This document shows positions 15,834 to 24,038 of a stretch of 64,000 nucleotides of DNA, piece after piece (positions within the stretch are counted from its first letter, which is position 1; each line of letters opens with the position of its first letter). Made by a program: the position numbers and the translations under genes. Below the pieces are notes generated by a model. The model saw only the letters and a program-made list of their open reading frames with translations, ran no database searches and was not told the DNA's origin. The DNA is taken from contig NZ_RKLT01000015.1 of the NCBI RefSeq assembly GCF_019599505.1, positions 1 to 64,000 of the forward strand, given 5' to 3'. This stretch comes from Haloarcula nitratireducens. Its GTDB lineage: Archaea; Halobacteriota; Halobacteria; Halobacteriales; Haloarculaceae.

Positions 15834-16235
15834 GCCGGTCGTCGTCACTCGCGCTTCTCGGCCGCGCTCGGTCGGTCGGCTAGATTCTATATCGCGAGAT
15901 ACCGTTTGCCGGCGGCGGCGTCGCCGGTTTCGGAGAAGGGGAGTCCGCGCGCCCGAACCGCCACGCCGAGGTCGGATCGTCGTCGCTTCTCGTCGAAGCG
16001 AGCCGAGGAGGAAACGGTCGTCGGATAGAATTGCCGCGAACGAGGGGGTAGCGCCCGGCGACAATACTCGCGTGAGCGGCGGCGATATCGCCGTCGAGAC
16101 CGCCGCTGTCACCCCATCTCGTCTCGATATCGAGGCAACATCTACCCCCTTATGACTGCTTGGCGAGCGCAAGCCGAGTAGCCAGATGATTCGCCTGTGA
16201 CACCATAGACGTGAGCGAGATGGCTCACATCAATC
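15834..16235. promoter_or_regulatory. Palindrome-rich leader region upstream of the gamma-glutamylcysteine ligase gene
   Basis: 402 bp with no supportable gene. It carries two perfect palindromes centred on GATATC: CGGCGATATCGCCG (16080-16093) and CTCGATATCGAG (16123-16134). An inverted repeat GTGAGC-N6-GCTCAC (16211-16228) ends 8 bp before the ATG of the ligase gene. Together these look like operator or hairpin elements for that gene. Confidence 0.45.
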
Positions 16236-17330
16236 ATGAAACTCGGCATCGAAATGGAGTTCTGGACCGTCGACGAACAGGGGAGACTGACCGACGGACG
16301 GGCGCTGCCGAAGGCACACGACAGGATCGAGCCGGAGTTCATCGCGCCCCTCGTAGAGGTACGGACCTCTCCGCACGAAACGGAGGACTCCCTCCGCCGG
16401 GAACTGCAGTCGATACTCCGGACCGCGCTCACGGCGGCCCGCAGCGAGGGGCTTCACCTCGTTCCGCTCGGGACGCCGCTGACCAGCGCGGCGCCGGACG
16501 CGATGGGCGACCGCGGGCGACTGTTCGAGGACATCTACGGCGAACAGATCACGAGCGCGAAGAACTGCGCGGGCACGCACGTCCACTTCGAGAAGACCGA
16601 ACCGGTGCGACAGCTGAACCTCCTGACGGCGCTGGACCCGGCGCTGGCGCTGGTGAACTCCTCGCCGTACTACCTCGGGGAGCGCCGACAGCAGTCCTCG
16701 CGCGCTCGCGCGTATCGACAGCAGGAGAGCGACGAGTTCGCCCGGTACTGCGGCCTCTGGTCGTACGCGGACTCGGTCTCGGAGTGGAACGACCGCGTCG
16801 AGACCGCCTTCGAACTGTTCAAAGGGGTCGCGGCGAGCAACGGCGTCGGGGCCGCCGCCGTCGAGGAGCACTTCTGCCCGGAGGACACGATGTTGAATCC
16901 CGTTCGACTGCGCGAGGCGACCCCGACCGTCGAGTGGCGAGCGCCCGACACGGCACTCCCCAGCGAGACGGTGCGACTCGCCTTCGACATGGGCCGCGTC
17001 GTCGAGCAGGCGGCGACGAAATCGGTGGGTGTCGGGGGAGACGGGACCGACTCGAACCACGTCGAAATCCCGTCGTTCGGCGACCTCCGGGACCTCAGCG
17101 ACGCCGCGATATCCCAGGGGCTGGAATCGTCGGCCGTCCGCGAGTATCTCTCGGAGATGGGCTTCGATCCGTCGGCCTACGACCCGCTCGCCGACCGGCT
17201 CGTCGGGCCGGACGTCCTCTCTACCGCCGGGGCCCGGCGGATGCGGCTGCTGGCCGCGAAGTTGCTCCGCGAGGACGTGGCGACGCTGGTCGACGACGAC
17301 GACTCGGTGGCCGCGAAACCAGCGGTGTGA
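16236..17330 (+). CDS. gshA: Gamma-glutamylcysteine ligase (GCS2 family)
   Basis: A 364-residue ATP-dependent carboxylate-amine ligase of the GCS2/YbdK family, which includes the haloarchaeal enzyme making gamma-glutamylcysteine, the main low-molecular-weight thiol of these organisms. It opens LGIEMEFWTVD with the conserved substrate/metal Glu residues. KNCAGTHVHFEK, ALVNSSPYYLGERR and RLREATPTVEWRAPD follow. The start is the ATG at 16236, which follows a strong inverted repeat. Family membership is clear; the thiol role is by analogy. Confidence 0.85.
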   Translation: MKLGIEMEFWTVDEQGRLTDGRALPKAHDRIEPEFIAPLVEVRTSPHETEDSLRRELQSILRTALTAARSEGLHLVPLGTPLTSAAPDAMGDRGRLFEDIYGEQITSAKNCAGTHVHFEKTEPVRQLNLLTALDPALALVNSSPYYLGERRQQSSRARAYRQQESDEFARYCGLWSYADSVSEWNDRVETAFELFKGVAASNGVGAAAVEEHFCPEDTMLNPVRLREATPTVEWRAPDTALPSETVRLAFDMGRVVEQAATKSVGVGGDGTDSNHVEIPSFGDLRDLSDAAISQGLESSAVREYLSEMGFDPSAYDPLADRLVGPDVLSTAGARRMRLLAAKLLREDVATLVDDDDSVAAKPAV

Positions 17331-17354
17331 CTCGGAGAGTCGATCGCCCCGCTC

Positions 17355-18017
17355 TCAATCGCCGTCGTCGGCCCGGCCGATGAGGAGCGTGTCCTCGACC
17401 AGCGCTCCCGTCGCTCGCCGGAGTCGCTCGGAGAGGGCCTGATGTGAGATGCCGACCGACTCGGCGAGTTCTTCGAGCGTCGTCTCGCGCGGGACTTCGA
17501 AGTAGCCCGCTCTCGCGGCGGCGACGAGCGCCCCGTGTTGCTCGACGGTCAAACCGTATCGGCCCGCCGGCTCCCCTTCCATCTCGCGAATGAACTCGAC
17601 TTCGAACGGGATGTCGTGGTCCGCGGCGAACGCGTGGGTCTCGGCGCACAGTTCGCGGGTCGGGTACATCACCCGCAATTTCCAGCTGTCGCCGCTGCCG
17701 AAGGCGGTCAGAATCGTCGCCTTCGAGTTCGTCAGCATCTGGACCACGAGTTGGACGTGGTTGATCCACTGCATCCAGTAGAGGCACTCGCCGTCGAAGT
17801 CCCCGATGAGCGTCGCGTCGCTGACCGTCGGGTCCTCGTCGAGCGCCGCTTCGATGCCCTCTGCGTCGTCGCTTCTGACCCACAGGATGGGCATCACCTG
17901 TCCGTCCCCGCTCTGCGCTATCCGCTCGACTTCGAACTCCGTCTCCGGATACCGTTCGAGCGTATAGCTGAGCGCGAAGTCCGTCGCCGGAACCGTTCCT
18001 CTGACGATAGTGACCAT
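17355..18017 (-). CDS. HTH_10 (Bat-type) transcriptional regulator
   Basis: A 220-residue regulator. The N-terminal sensory region (VPATDFALSYTLERYPETEFEVERI) and middle beta-rich section precede a C-terminal HTH_10 domain: LTVEQHGALVAAARAGYFEVPRETTLEELAESVGISHQALSERLRR. The gene converges with gshA (24 bp apart). A GTG/ATG choice is not an issue, since the family start MVTIVRG is at 18017. The signal and regulon are unknown. Confidence 0.85.
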   Translation of the reverse strand: MVTIVRGTVPATDFALSYTLERYPETEFEVERIAQSGDGQVMPILWVRSDDAEGIEAALDEDPTVSDATLIGDFDGECLYWMQWINHVQLVVQMLTNSKATILTAFGSGDSWKLRVMYPTRELCAETHAFAADHDIPFEVEFIREMEGEPAGRYGLTVEQHGALVAAARAGYFEVPRETTLEELAESVGISHQALSERLRRATGALVEDTLLIGRADDGD

Positions 18018-18148
18018 TCGCTACGTACTCTTCTCAGGTAGATAACGTTCTTCATTTTTCTAACAAGTTCCGTGCGGGATAGCGATTCGACCCGTCCCAA
18101 TTACCGTCCCGAGCGGTCTGAACGCCCGATATCGCCGACAGCGCTCGC

Positions 18149-19060
18149 TCAGAGCGCGGGGCGGATCGGGACGCTCGCCAGCCCCTCCGGCCCGCCGTCC
18201 CGAGCGAAGACGAGCGTGAGCCGCCAGTCCCCGTCGACGCGGGCCGCCCGGAGCGCCGTGGGCGGCCAGTCGTCGGCGCCCCGGTAGAGCGCCAGGACGA
18301 GGGGGAGGACGGGAAGCCGGCCGTTCCGCGGCGAGAGGACGTACCCGGACAGCCGGACGACGACCGATCGGGTGCCGCCGTCGGCGTCCACGGACGGCGG
18401 CGACTCGACGTAGCCGTCGAGCAGTCCCCGGTCTCGGAGGTGGGAGAACGCCGCCGGGATCGGCCGTCTCGCGGGATCGACCGGCGGCAGCCGTCCCGCG
18501 GCGTCGGCGAGGACGTCGGCCCGTTCGTCGGGCGAGAGCCGCCGGTCGAGTTCGGTCGCCATGCTCTCTAGGAGACACACGCAGAGGTCGTCGAGGTCGT
18601 CGACGGTCTCCGCGAGGTCGAAGTAGGTGTCCATGACCGCCGATTCGACGGCGTCGTGGCCCGCCGCCGACAGCGTCTCGAAGACGGCGGCCGCGACGCT
18701 GTGACAGAGGTCGATGCGTCGGCGGCGGGTCGGTTCCGCGGGCGCGTCCTCGCTGTCGGTGTCCGCGGGGACGTCTTCGGTCGAATCGCCCGCCCGTCGC
18801 TCGCCCGCCACGTGCGGCTCGACCGCCTGACAGACGACGACGTCGTAGTGCGGGAGTCGCGGGTCGTAGCGCCGGAGCGCTCGCCGATACTGCTCGGTCG
18901 CGCGCGCGGCCCGCTGGGCCGTCGAGCGGCTGCCGAACCGCGCCTCGGCCGCCGGGACCGGGCGGTCCCCGGTGCGCGCACAGACGAGGTAGTACTCGCC
19001 GTCGGGACTGGCGAGGGTCTCGATTCGGTCGCGGAGTTCGGCGAGCGTGGTTCCGACCAT
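18149..19060 (-). CDS. Uncharacterised haloarchaeal protein, last gene of the iron-box operon
   Basis: A 303-residue protein I cannot assign to a characterised family. The N-terminal third (TLAELRDRIETLASPDGEYYLVCARTGDRPVPAAEARFGS) reads like a small alpha/beta domain. An acidic linker follows near residue 105, then a helical domain (LCHSVAAAVFETLSAAGHDAVESAVMDTYFD) and a beta-rich C-terminus. No signal peptide, so probably cytoplasmic. It lies 12 bp after the FAD-protein gene and is probably transcribed from the iron-box promoter at 20394, suggesting a role in iron limitation. Confidence 0.7.
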   Translation of the reverse strand: MVGTTLAELRDRIETLASPDGEYYLVCARTGDRPVPAAEARFGSRSTAQRAARATEQYRRALRRYDPRLPHYDVVVCQAVEPHVAGERRAGDSTEDVPADTDSEDAPAEPTRRRRIDLCHSVAAAVFETLSAAGHDAVESAVMDTYFDLAETVDDLDDLCVCLLESMATELDRRLSPDERADVLADAAGRLPPVDPARRPIPAAFSHLRDRGLLDGYVESPPSVDADGGTRSVVVRLSGYVLSPRNGRLPVLPLVLALYRGADDWPPTALRAARVDGDWRLTLVFARDGGPEGLASVPIRPAL

Positions 19061-19072
19061 GGATTCGTTCGG

Positions 19073-20047
19073 TTACGGCGTCCGCTTGCCGGGTTCAGCT
19101 TCCAGATACTCCCTGATTCGTTCGTCGTCGACGGCGTCGAGCACCGCGTCGCTCCCGACGGCCTCGACGACGTCGTCCGGATCGAGGTGTTCGGCGAGGC
19201 GTCGGTGACCCTCGTCGGTGAGGCGCTCGATCTCCTCCTCGGAGCGTCGGGTCTCGAACGCCCGGTCGACGGCCCGTTCGCGCAGCGTCGAGAGGCGCTC
19301 GTCGTCCACCTCGGCGTCGGCCGCGTGCTCGTCGAACCGCTCCCGCCAGCGCTCGCGCTCGTTCCACTCTCCCTCGAACTCCGAGTCGGGTCTGAGCCAG
19401 TCGTAGTGATTGGCGAGGACGCCCTCCGGGAGCCCCTCCGCGCGCCGCCACTCCGCGAGGAGCGTGCGGGCGACGTGGGCTCCCTGTCCAGCGGCGACGA
19501 CGGCCTGCACGTCGCGTTCGCCCGCCGGCGATGCGACGTACAGCCCGTCGACCGGCGTCCGACCGTCGTCGTCTGCGTAGTCGGGGTCGAAGTGTTCGTG
19601 ATCCTCGCCGCCGTGCTCGCGGGTCTCGAACATCGCGTCGCCGCCGAGCGGGCGGAGGTACTCCCCGCCGTAGCGCGTCGCCGCGACGACCCGGTCTGCG
19701 GTGACCGTTTCGCCGTCTTGGGTCTCGACTCGGAACGCCACCTCGCCGTCGCGCTCGCCCTCTCGTTCGACGGTCTCGACCATGTCGTCGACCACGTCAC
19801 AGCCGGCGGCGTCGGCGTGGTCCCGCGCGAGTTCGAGGAACGTCTCGACGTCGATGCCGCCCGGGAATCCGAGGTAGTTCTGCAGGTGCGCACACCGGGC
19901 CAGCGAGGAGTTCCCGCGGTCGAAGATCACGGTATCGAGACCGTAGCGAGCGGTGAAGACGCCGGCCGAACAGCCGGCCGGCCCGCCGCCGACGATAACG
20001 ACCTCGCAGTGATCGTCGGCCTCGTCGCGTTCGTCCGCCGCGGTCAC
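19073..20047 (-). CDS. Thioredoxin-reductase-like FAD protein lacking the NADPH domain
   Basis: A 324-residue flavoprotein. The FAD loop VVIVGGGPAGCSAGVFTARYG (from about 16) is followed by LARCAHLQNYLGFPGGI, as in thioredoxin reductases. The sequence then passes from VVAATRYGGEYLRPLGG almost directly to VDGLYVASPAGERDVQAVVAAGQGA, the C-terminal half of the FAD domain. The central NADPH domain with its CxxC centre and second glycine loop is missing, and about 110 charged helical residues follow. The start ATG overlaps the stop of the preceding gene. Its place in an iron-regulated operon suggests redox chemistry on iron or siderophores, which is unproven. Confidence 0.75.
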   Translation of the reverse strand: MTAADERDEADDHCEVVIVGGGPAGCSAGVFTARYGLDTVIFDRGNSSLARCAHLQNYLGFPGGIDVETFLELARDHADAAGCDVVDDMVETVEREGERDGEVAFRVETQDGETVTADRVVAATRYGGEYLRPLGGDAMFETREHGGEDHEHFDPDYADDDGRTPVDGLYVASPAGERDVQAVVAAGQGAHVARTLLAEWRRAEGLPEGVLANHYDWLRPDSEFEGEWNERERWRERFDEHAADAEVDDERLSTLRERAVDRAFETRRSEEEIERLTDEGHRRLAEHLDPDDVVEAVGSDAVLDAVDDERIREYLEAEPGKRTP

Positions 20048-20388
20048 GAGCTTCCCTCCCCCGTGACGATACCGGCGACCTTCTCGCGGTCGAACAACCG
20101 CTCGTCTTCGGGAATCTGCGGGAAGACGGTGAAGACGTCGCTCGGGACCGCGTCGAAGCCCACCTCGCCGACCGGAGACATCGACACGGCGTACCTGCCC
20201 CCGGTCGAGGCGTCAGTCTCGGCGGCCGTCGCCGAACCCCGACCAGCGTCGGTCGCGGCGGACCGATCGGTCTCGCTTCCGTCGGCGCTGGACCCGCTAC
20301 ACCCCGCGAGTAGCCCGCTCGTCGCCGCGCCGAGGCCCGCCGCGACGAACCGCCGCCGCGTCGAACCGGAGTCGTCGTCGATTGGCAT
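20044..20388 (-). CDS. Internally deleted siderophore-binding lipoprotein (N- and C-terminal ends only)
   Basis: A 114-residue protein with a Tat/lipobox leader (RRRFVAAGLGAATSGLLAGC). Its remainder matches only the two ends of the full-length binding protein at 22642-23838: STGGRYAVSMSPVGEVGFDAVP corresponds to the N-terminal SSGGRYAVSMEPVGEVTFEAVP, and ERLFDREKVAGIVTGEG corresponds to the C-terminal DELFDRERVASIVNGDF. About 280 central residues that form the ligand-binding lobes are absent, yet the frame is open and the promoter has an intact iron box. It is either a decaying remnant or a short lipoprotein retained for another use. ATGA overlap with the FAD-protein gene. Confidence 0.75.
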   Translation of the reverse strand: MPIDDDSGSTRRRFVAAGLGAATSGLLAGCSGSSADGSETDRSAATDAGRGSATAAETDASTGGRYAVSMSPVGEVGFDAVPSDVFTVFPQIPEDERLFDREKVAGIVTGEGSS

Positions 20389-20393
20389 TATCG

Positions 20394-20409
20394 TTTAGGG
20401 GCACCTAAA
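20394..20409. promoter_or_regulatory. Iron box TTTAGG-GGCA-CCTAAA (minus-strand operon)
   Basis: A perfect inverted repeat 5 bp before the start codon of the lipoprotein gene and just downstream of an AT-rich TATA-like run (20410-20420, minus strand). This is the position expected for a repressor covering the transcript start. It resembles DtxR/Idr-family sites of haloarchaea. Confidence 0.75.
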
Positions 20410-20429
20410 TACATATATTCGTTCCGGTA

Positions 20430-20445
20430 TTTCGGTGAGCCTAAA
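20430..20445. promoter_or_regulatory. Degenerate iron box TTTCGG-TGAG-CCTAAA
   Basis: Same 6+4+6 architecture as the neighbouring iron boxes with one arm mismatch, located inside the divergent promoter region. It could give cooperative binding with the boxes on either side. Confidence 0.4.
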
Positions 20446-20513
20446 AGTGGGGAAGTGTCACAGCGACGGGCGCTCCGGGCGAAGAATGACCGTACTGCTC
20501 GCCGGGAGACCCG

Positions 20514-20530
20514 GTGACTCTTCGAGTCAC
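20514..20530. repeat. Hairpin GTGACTC-TTC-GAGTCAC in the divergent iron promoter
   Basis: A perfect 7-bp stem with a 3-nt loop midway between the two divergent iron-regulated genes. It might be a second operator or an mRNA hairpin. Confidence 0.4.
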
Positions 20531-20558
20531 TATGCGAACCGAAACCCCTAATATGCTG

Positions 20559-20574
20559 TTTAGGCAACCCTAAA
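20559..20574. promoter_or_regulatory. Iron box TTTAGG-CAAC-CCTAAA (permease promoter)
   Basis: A perfect inverted repeat ending 8 bp before the permease ATG at 20582, downstream of a TATA-like CCTAATATG run. It is arranged like the boxes at 20394 and 22623. Confidence 0.75.
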
Positions 20575-20581
20575 TCCATGC

Positions 20582-21736
20582 ATGGCTAGTGCGCACTCCG
20601 ATTCAGCCCCCTCGGAGACCGCCGACGAGCGCGGCTGGATCACACCCCAACTCGTGACGTTCTGTCTGGCCTGTCTCGGGGTGACCGTCATCGCTGGCCT
20701 GGTTCAGGTGAGCTTCGGCTCCTATTCGATGACGATCGGACAGGCGTGGCGAGCGGTGTTCAACCCGGACGTCGTCTTCGATCTCGACGCCTGGGAGTCG
20801 TTCCTGCTGGGCGGCGAACTCCCCGAGATGAACCGGCGGAGTCTCGTCGTCTGGAACATCCGCCTCCCGCGGGTGTTCGTCGCCGCCATCGTCGGCGCGT
20901 CGCTGGCGATCTCGGGCGCGATCTTCCAGGCCGTGACGCGCAACGAGCTCGCCAGTCCGTACGTCCTCGGCGTCTCCTCGGGCGCGGGGCTCGTGGTCCT
21001 GTTGACGCTCGTCGTCTTCCCGGGCGTGACTATCGTGATCCCGGTCCTGTTCGGCGGCGTCGCGCTCACCACCTCGGCGTTGCTGCCGCTGCTGGCCGCC
21101 CTGGGGGGAACCGTCGCGTTCCTCCTCGTCTACGGGATCGCCTGGAAGGGCGGTACCAGTCCCGTCAGGCTCGTCCTCGCGGGCGTCATCGTCAACATGG
21201 TGTTTCAGTCCCTCCAGCGCGGGCTCTTCTTCTTCGCCGACAGCCTCGGCGTCGTCCAGTCGGCGCTCGCCTGGATAACCGGGTCGCTCACCGGCACCGG
21301 CTGGGAGCAAGTCCGACTGGCTATCGTGCCCGCGACGCTCGCCGTCGTCCTGGCTATCGGCGGCGCTCGCCAGCTCAACGTCCTGCTGCTGGGCGAACGG
21401 ACGGCGAAGTCGCTCGGGATGCGCGTCGAACGGATGCGGTTCCTCCTCTCGGGGGTCGCCATCCTCGCGGCGAGCACGGCCATCGCCGTCGCCGGGATCA
21501 TCGGTTTCTTCGGCCTCGTCGTCCCCCACATCGTCCGCATCGTCCTCGGGAGCGACTACCGGCGGCTCATCGTCGGCTGTCTCTTCGCCGGCCCGGCGCT
21601 GATGGTCGTCGCCGACGTGGGTGCGCGACTCGCGCTGAGTCCCGTCCAGATCCCCGTCGGCGTCGTCACCGGCGTCGTCGGCGGCCCGTACTTCCTCTAT
21701 CTCATGCGCAAACAGCAGACGATGGGTGATCTCTGA
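20582..21736 (+). CDS. FecCD-family iron/cobalamin ABC transporter permease
   Basis: A 384-residue membrane protein of the BtuC/FepD/FhuB group with about ten transmembrane segments. Signatures include RLPRVFVAAIVGASLAISGAIFQAVTRNELASPYVLGVSSGAG near the N-terminus and GIIGFFGLVVPHIVRIVLGSDYRR near the C-terminus, the latter being the ATPase-contact loop. The iron box directly before the start makes a ferric siderophore the likely cargo, rather than vitamin B12. Its stop overlaps the ATPase start (TGATG). Confidence 0.92.
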   Translation: MASAHSDSAPSETADERGWITPQLVTFCLACLGVTVIAGLVQVSFGSYSMTIGQAWRAVFNPDVVFDLDAWESFLLGGELPEMNRRSLVVWNIRLPRVFVAAIVGASLAISGAIFQAVTRNELASPYVLGVSSGAGLVVLLTLVVFPGVTIVIPVLFGGVALTTSALLPLLAALGGTVAFLLVYGIAWKGGTSPVRLVLAGVIVNMVFQSLQRGLFFFADSLGVVQSALAWITGSLTGTGWEQVRLAIVPATLAVVLAIGGARQLNVLLLGERTAKSLGMRVERMRFLLSGVAILAASTAIAVAGIIGFFGLVVPHIVRIVLGSDYRRLIVGCLFAGPALMVVADVGARLALSPVQIPVGVVTGVVGGPYFLYLMRKQQTMGDL

Positions 21737-22587
21737 TGGCGCGGACCGACGGCGAACGCGACCACGAGCGGGTCACCGACACCGAGGGCGTCCCCGTCGA
21801 GAGCGCGGTGGTCGCCGAAGACCTCGCGTTGAGCTATCCGAACGCCGAGGAGACCATCGTCGACATCGCCCGTCTGGACGTCCCCGAAGGGGAGGTGACC
21901 GCCCTCGTCGGCCCGAACGGGAGCGGCAAGAGTACCCTTCTGAAGGGCCTGTCGAACCACCTCTCCCCGGAGTCGGGCACCGTCCGCCTGTGGGACCGGG
22001 AGATCCAGTCCTTCGGCGAGAAGGAACTCGCCCGCGCGATGGGGGTCCTCTCACAGGAGAACGAGTCGCCCGACTCCATCACCGTCGAGGACCTGGTCTA
22101 TCACGGGCGCTACCCCCATCGGGGGTTCTTCGAGAGCACGACCGAGGAGGACCGAGAGGTGGTCGAGCGGTCGCTTTCGATGGCCGGCGTCGAACACTTG
22201 CGGAACTCGGAGGTCGGTCAGCTCTCCGGCGGACAGAAACAGCTCGCGTGGATCGCGATGGTGCTGGCACAGGACACCGACGTCCTCTTGCTCGACGAGC
22301 CGACCACGTTCCTCGACTTACACAACCAGTTCAAGGTCTTAGAGACGGTCCGGCAGTTGAACGAGCAGACCGACGTCACCGTCGCCATCGTCCTCCACGA
22401 CATCGCGCAGGCGGCCCGGTTCGCGGACTACCTCGTCGCGCTGAGAGACGGCGAGCTCTACGACTGGGGGCCGCCGACGGACGTGGTCACCGAACAGCTT
22501 CTCGCCGACGTCTTCGGCGTCGAGGCCACCGTCACCCACGAGCCTGAACTGCAGGTGCTCCCGAAGCGGGCGCTCCCCGACGAGTAG
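21736..22587 (+). CDS. ABC transporter ATPase for ferric siderophores (FepC-like)
   Basis: A 283-residue ATPase. Walker A is GPNGSGKST (59-67), a Q-loop lies in VLSQENESPDSI, the signature is LSGGQKQLAW, Walker B is VLLLDEPTT, and the switch His is in VLHDIAQAARF. Its length and the short C-terminus match FepC/BtuD-type importers. The gene overlaps the permease stop codon, so the subunits are translationally coupled. The binding-protein gene follows after 54 bp with its own iron box. Confidence 0.92.
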   Translation: MARTDGERDHERVTDTEGVPVESAVVAEDLALSYPNAEETIVDIARLDVPEGEVTALVGPNGSGKSTLLKGLSNHLSPESGTVRLWDREIQSFGEKELARAMGVLSQENESPDSITVEDLVYHGRYPHRGFFESTTEEDREVVERSLSMAGVEHLRNSEVGQLSGGQKQLAWIAMVLAQDTDVLLLDEPTTFLDLHNQFKVLETVRQLNEQTDVTVAIVLHDIAQAARFADYLVALRDGELYDWGPPTDVVTEQLLADVFGVEATVTHEPELQVLPKRALPDE

Positions 22588-22622
22588 TCGCGACCGCCCT
22601 TGTTTCGGAAGTGTTTTTAACT

Positions 22623-22638
22623 TTTAGGCGAACCTAAA
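22623..22638. promoter_or_regulatory. Iron box TTTAGG-CGAA-CCTAAA (binding-protein promoter)
   Basis: A perfect repeat extended by an additional T/A pair on each side (22622-22639). It ends two bases before the ATG at 22642 and follows a GTTTTTAAC TATA-like run. Confidence 0.75.
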
Positions 22639-22641
22639 AAC

Positions 22642-23838
22642 ATGGCCGACGAACCACGCCGAACGAGACGTAACGTGTTGCAGACCGCCGCGGGCCTCGC
22701 CGGTACCGCCGCGCTCGCGGGTTGTTCACAGAGCGAGGGCGGATCGGGGACGCCGAACGACACCGAAACGTCCGGGGCGGACGCCGCGACGTCCGCAGGG
22801 ACCGAGCAGACAGACGCCGAGACGGAGGCATCGAGCGGGGGCAGGTACGCCGTGTCGATGGAACCGGTCGGCGAGGTCACCTTCGAGGCGGTCCCCGAGA
22901 CGTGGGTCGCCAACAACGGCAGTTGGGCCGACATGGGCGTCGCACTCGGTCGGGACCCGCCCGAGGGCGTCTGGCTCCCGAGCCGATACCACACGCAGTA
23001 CTACGACGAGATTCCCGACGTCAGCGTCGACAAGAGCGGCATGAAGAAGCTCTGGGGGAGCAGCGGCGTCGGGAAGGAGCAGTTCTACTCGATAGACGCG
23101 GACGTCCACGTCATCGACCCGAACTTCCTCGTCAACCGCGCGAAGGGCTGGAAGCAGAGCGACGTCGACGAGATCTCCGAGAACGTCGCGCCCTTCTTCG
23201 GCAACAGCATCTTCTCGACCGGATACGAGTGGCACGAGAGCTACCCGTACCTATCGCTGTACGAGGCCTTCGGGAAACTCGCGCAGGCGTTCCAGCGGAC
23301 CGACCGCTACGACGCGTTCAAGACGTATCACGACGAGACGTTCCAGTCGAACGTCGCGAACGTCGTCCCCGACGAGGGCGACCGCCCGGCCGTCGCCATC
23401 ATGTGGGCCGCCGGCAACGAACCCGAGGAGTTCTCGCCGTACCTCATCGGCGAGGGGACGAGCTTCAAGCAGTGGCGCGACCTGAAGGTCCGAGACGCGC
23501 TGGCCGAGACCGGCGTCAAGGACTTCCACGCGACCCGGGCGGCCATCGACTACGAGACGCTGCTGGAGATCGACCCGCCGATTCTCATGCTGCGGGGCCA
23601 CGAGGGCCAGACGAAATCGGAGTTCCAGAACACCGTCGTCGACTTCATGGAGAACCACGACGTCGCCAGCCAACTCACCGCCGTGAAGAACGGCGACGTC
23701 TACCGCGGTGGCCCCCTGTATCAGGGCCCGATCACGAACCTCGTCGTGACCGAACGCGCCGCGAAGCAGGTCTACGGCGTCGAGGACGAACTGTTCGACC
23801 GCGAGCGCGTCGCCAGCATCGTCAACGGCGACTTCTAA
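22642..23838 (+). CDS. Siderophore ABC transporter substrate-binding lipoprotein
   Basis: A 398-residue exported protein. A Tat-type leader (RRTRRNVLQTAAGLAGTAALAGC) ends in a lipobox; a Ser/Thr/Glu-rich linker reaches about residue 65. The two-lobed class III binding domain starts at GGRYAVSMEPVGEV and includes VHVIDPNFLVNR, a long central helix region, and the closing ELFDRERVASIVNG. It should present ferric siderophore to the permease/ATPase encoded upstream, with an iron box controlling it separately. The truncated relative at 20044-20388 preserves both of its ends. Confidence 0.9.
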   Translation: MADEPRRTRRNVLQTAAGLAGTAALAGCSQSEGGSGTPNDTETSGADAATSAGTEQTDAETEASSGGRYAVSMEPVGEVTFEAVPETWVANNGSWADMGVALGRDPPEGVWLPSRYHTQYYDEIPDVSVDKSGMKKLWGSSGVGKEQFYSIDADVHVIDPNFLVNRAKGWKQSDVDEISENVAPFFGNSIFSTGYEWHESYPYLSLYEAFGKLAQAFQRTDRYDAFKTYHDETFQSNVANVVPDEGDRPAVAIMWAAGNEPEEFSPYLIGEGTSFKQWRDLKVRDALAETGVKDFHATRAAIDYETLLEIDPPILMLRGHEGQTKSEFQNTVVDFMENHDVASQLTAVKNGDVYRGGPLYQGPITNLVVTERAAKQVYGVEDELFDRERVASIVNGDF

Positions 23839-24038
23839 CGGCCGCTCTCTACCGTGGGGGCATCATTTTACGATTTTCTTTCGTCGTAGCGGAAGCGCTG
23901 CCTTGCCCCGCTCGCTCGAGCCGGCTGATTCAACGCCGACGCCGATTTGATATAGCTTTATTTACTTTATTAGATCAGCGATGTGCACTCTCGAACGGGG
24001 CCGTCGCTATCGAAGAAACCCACGGACGCCGCGAAACG

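Noticed and set aside
18656..20398. 580-codon plus-strand frame
   Set aside because: Antisense to three real minus-strand genes that carry recognisable FAD and lipobox motifs; composition is that of a shadow frame.
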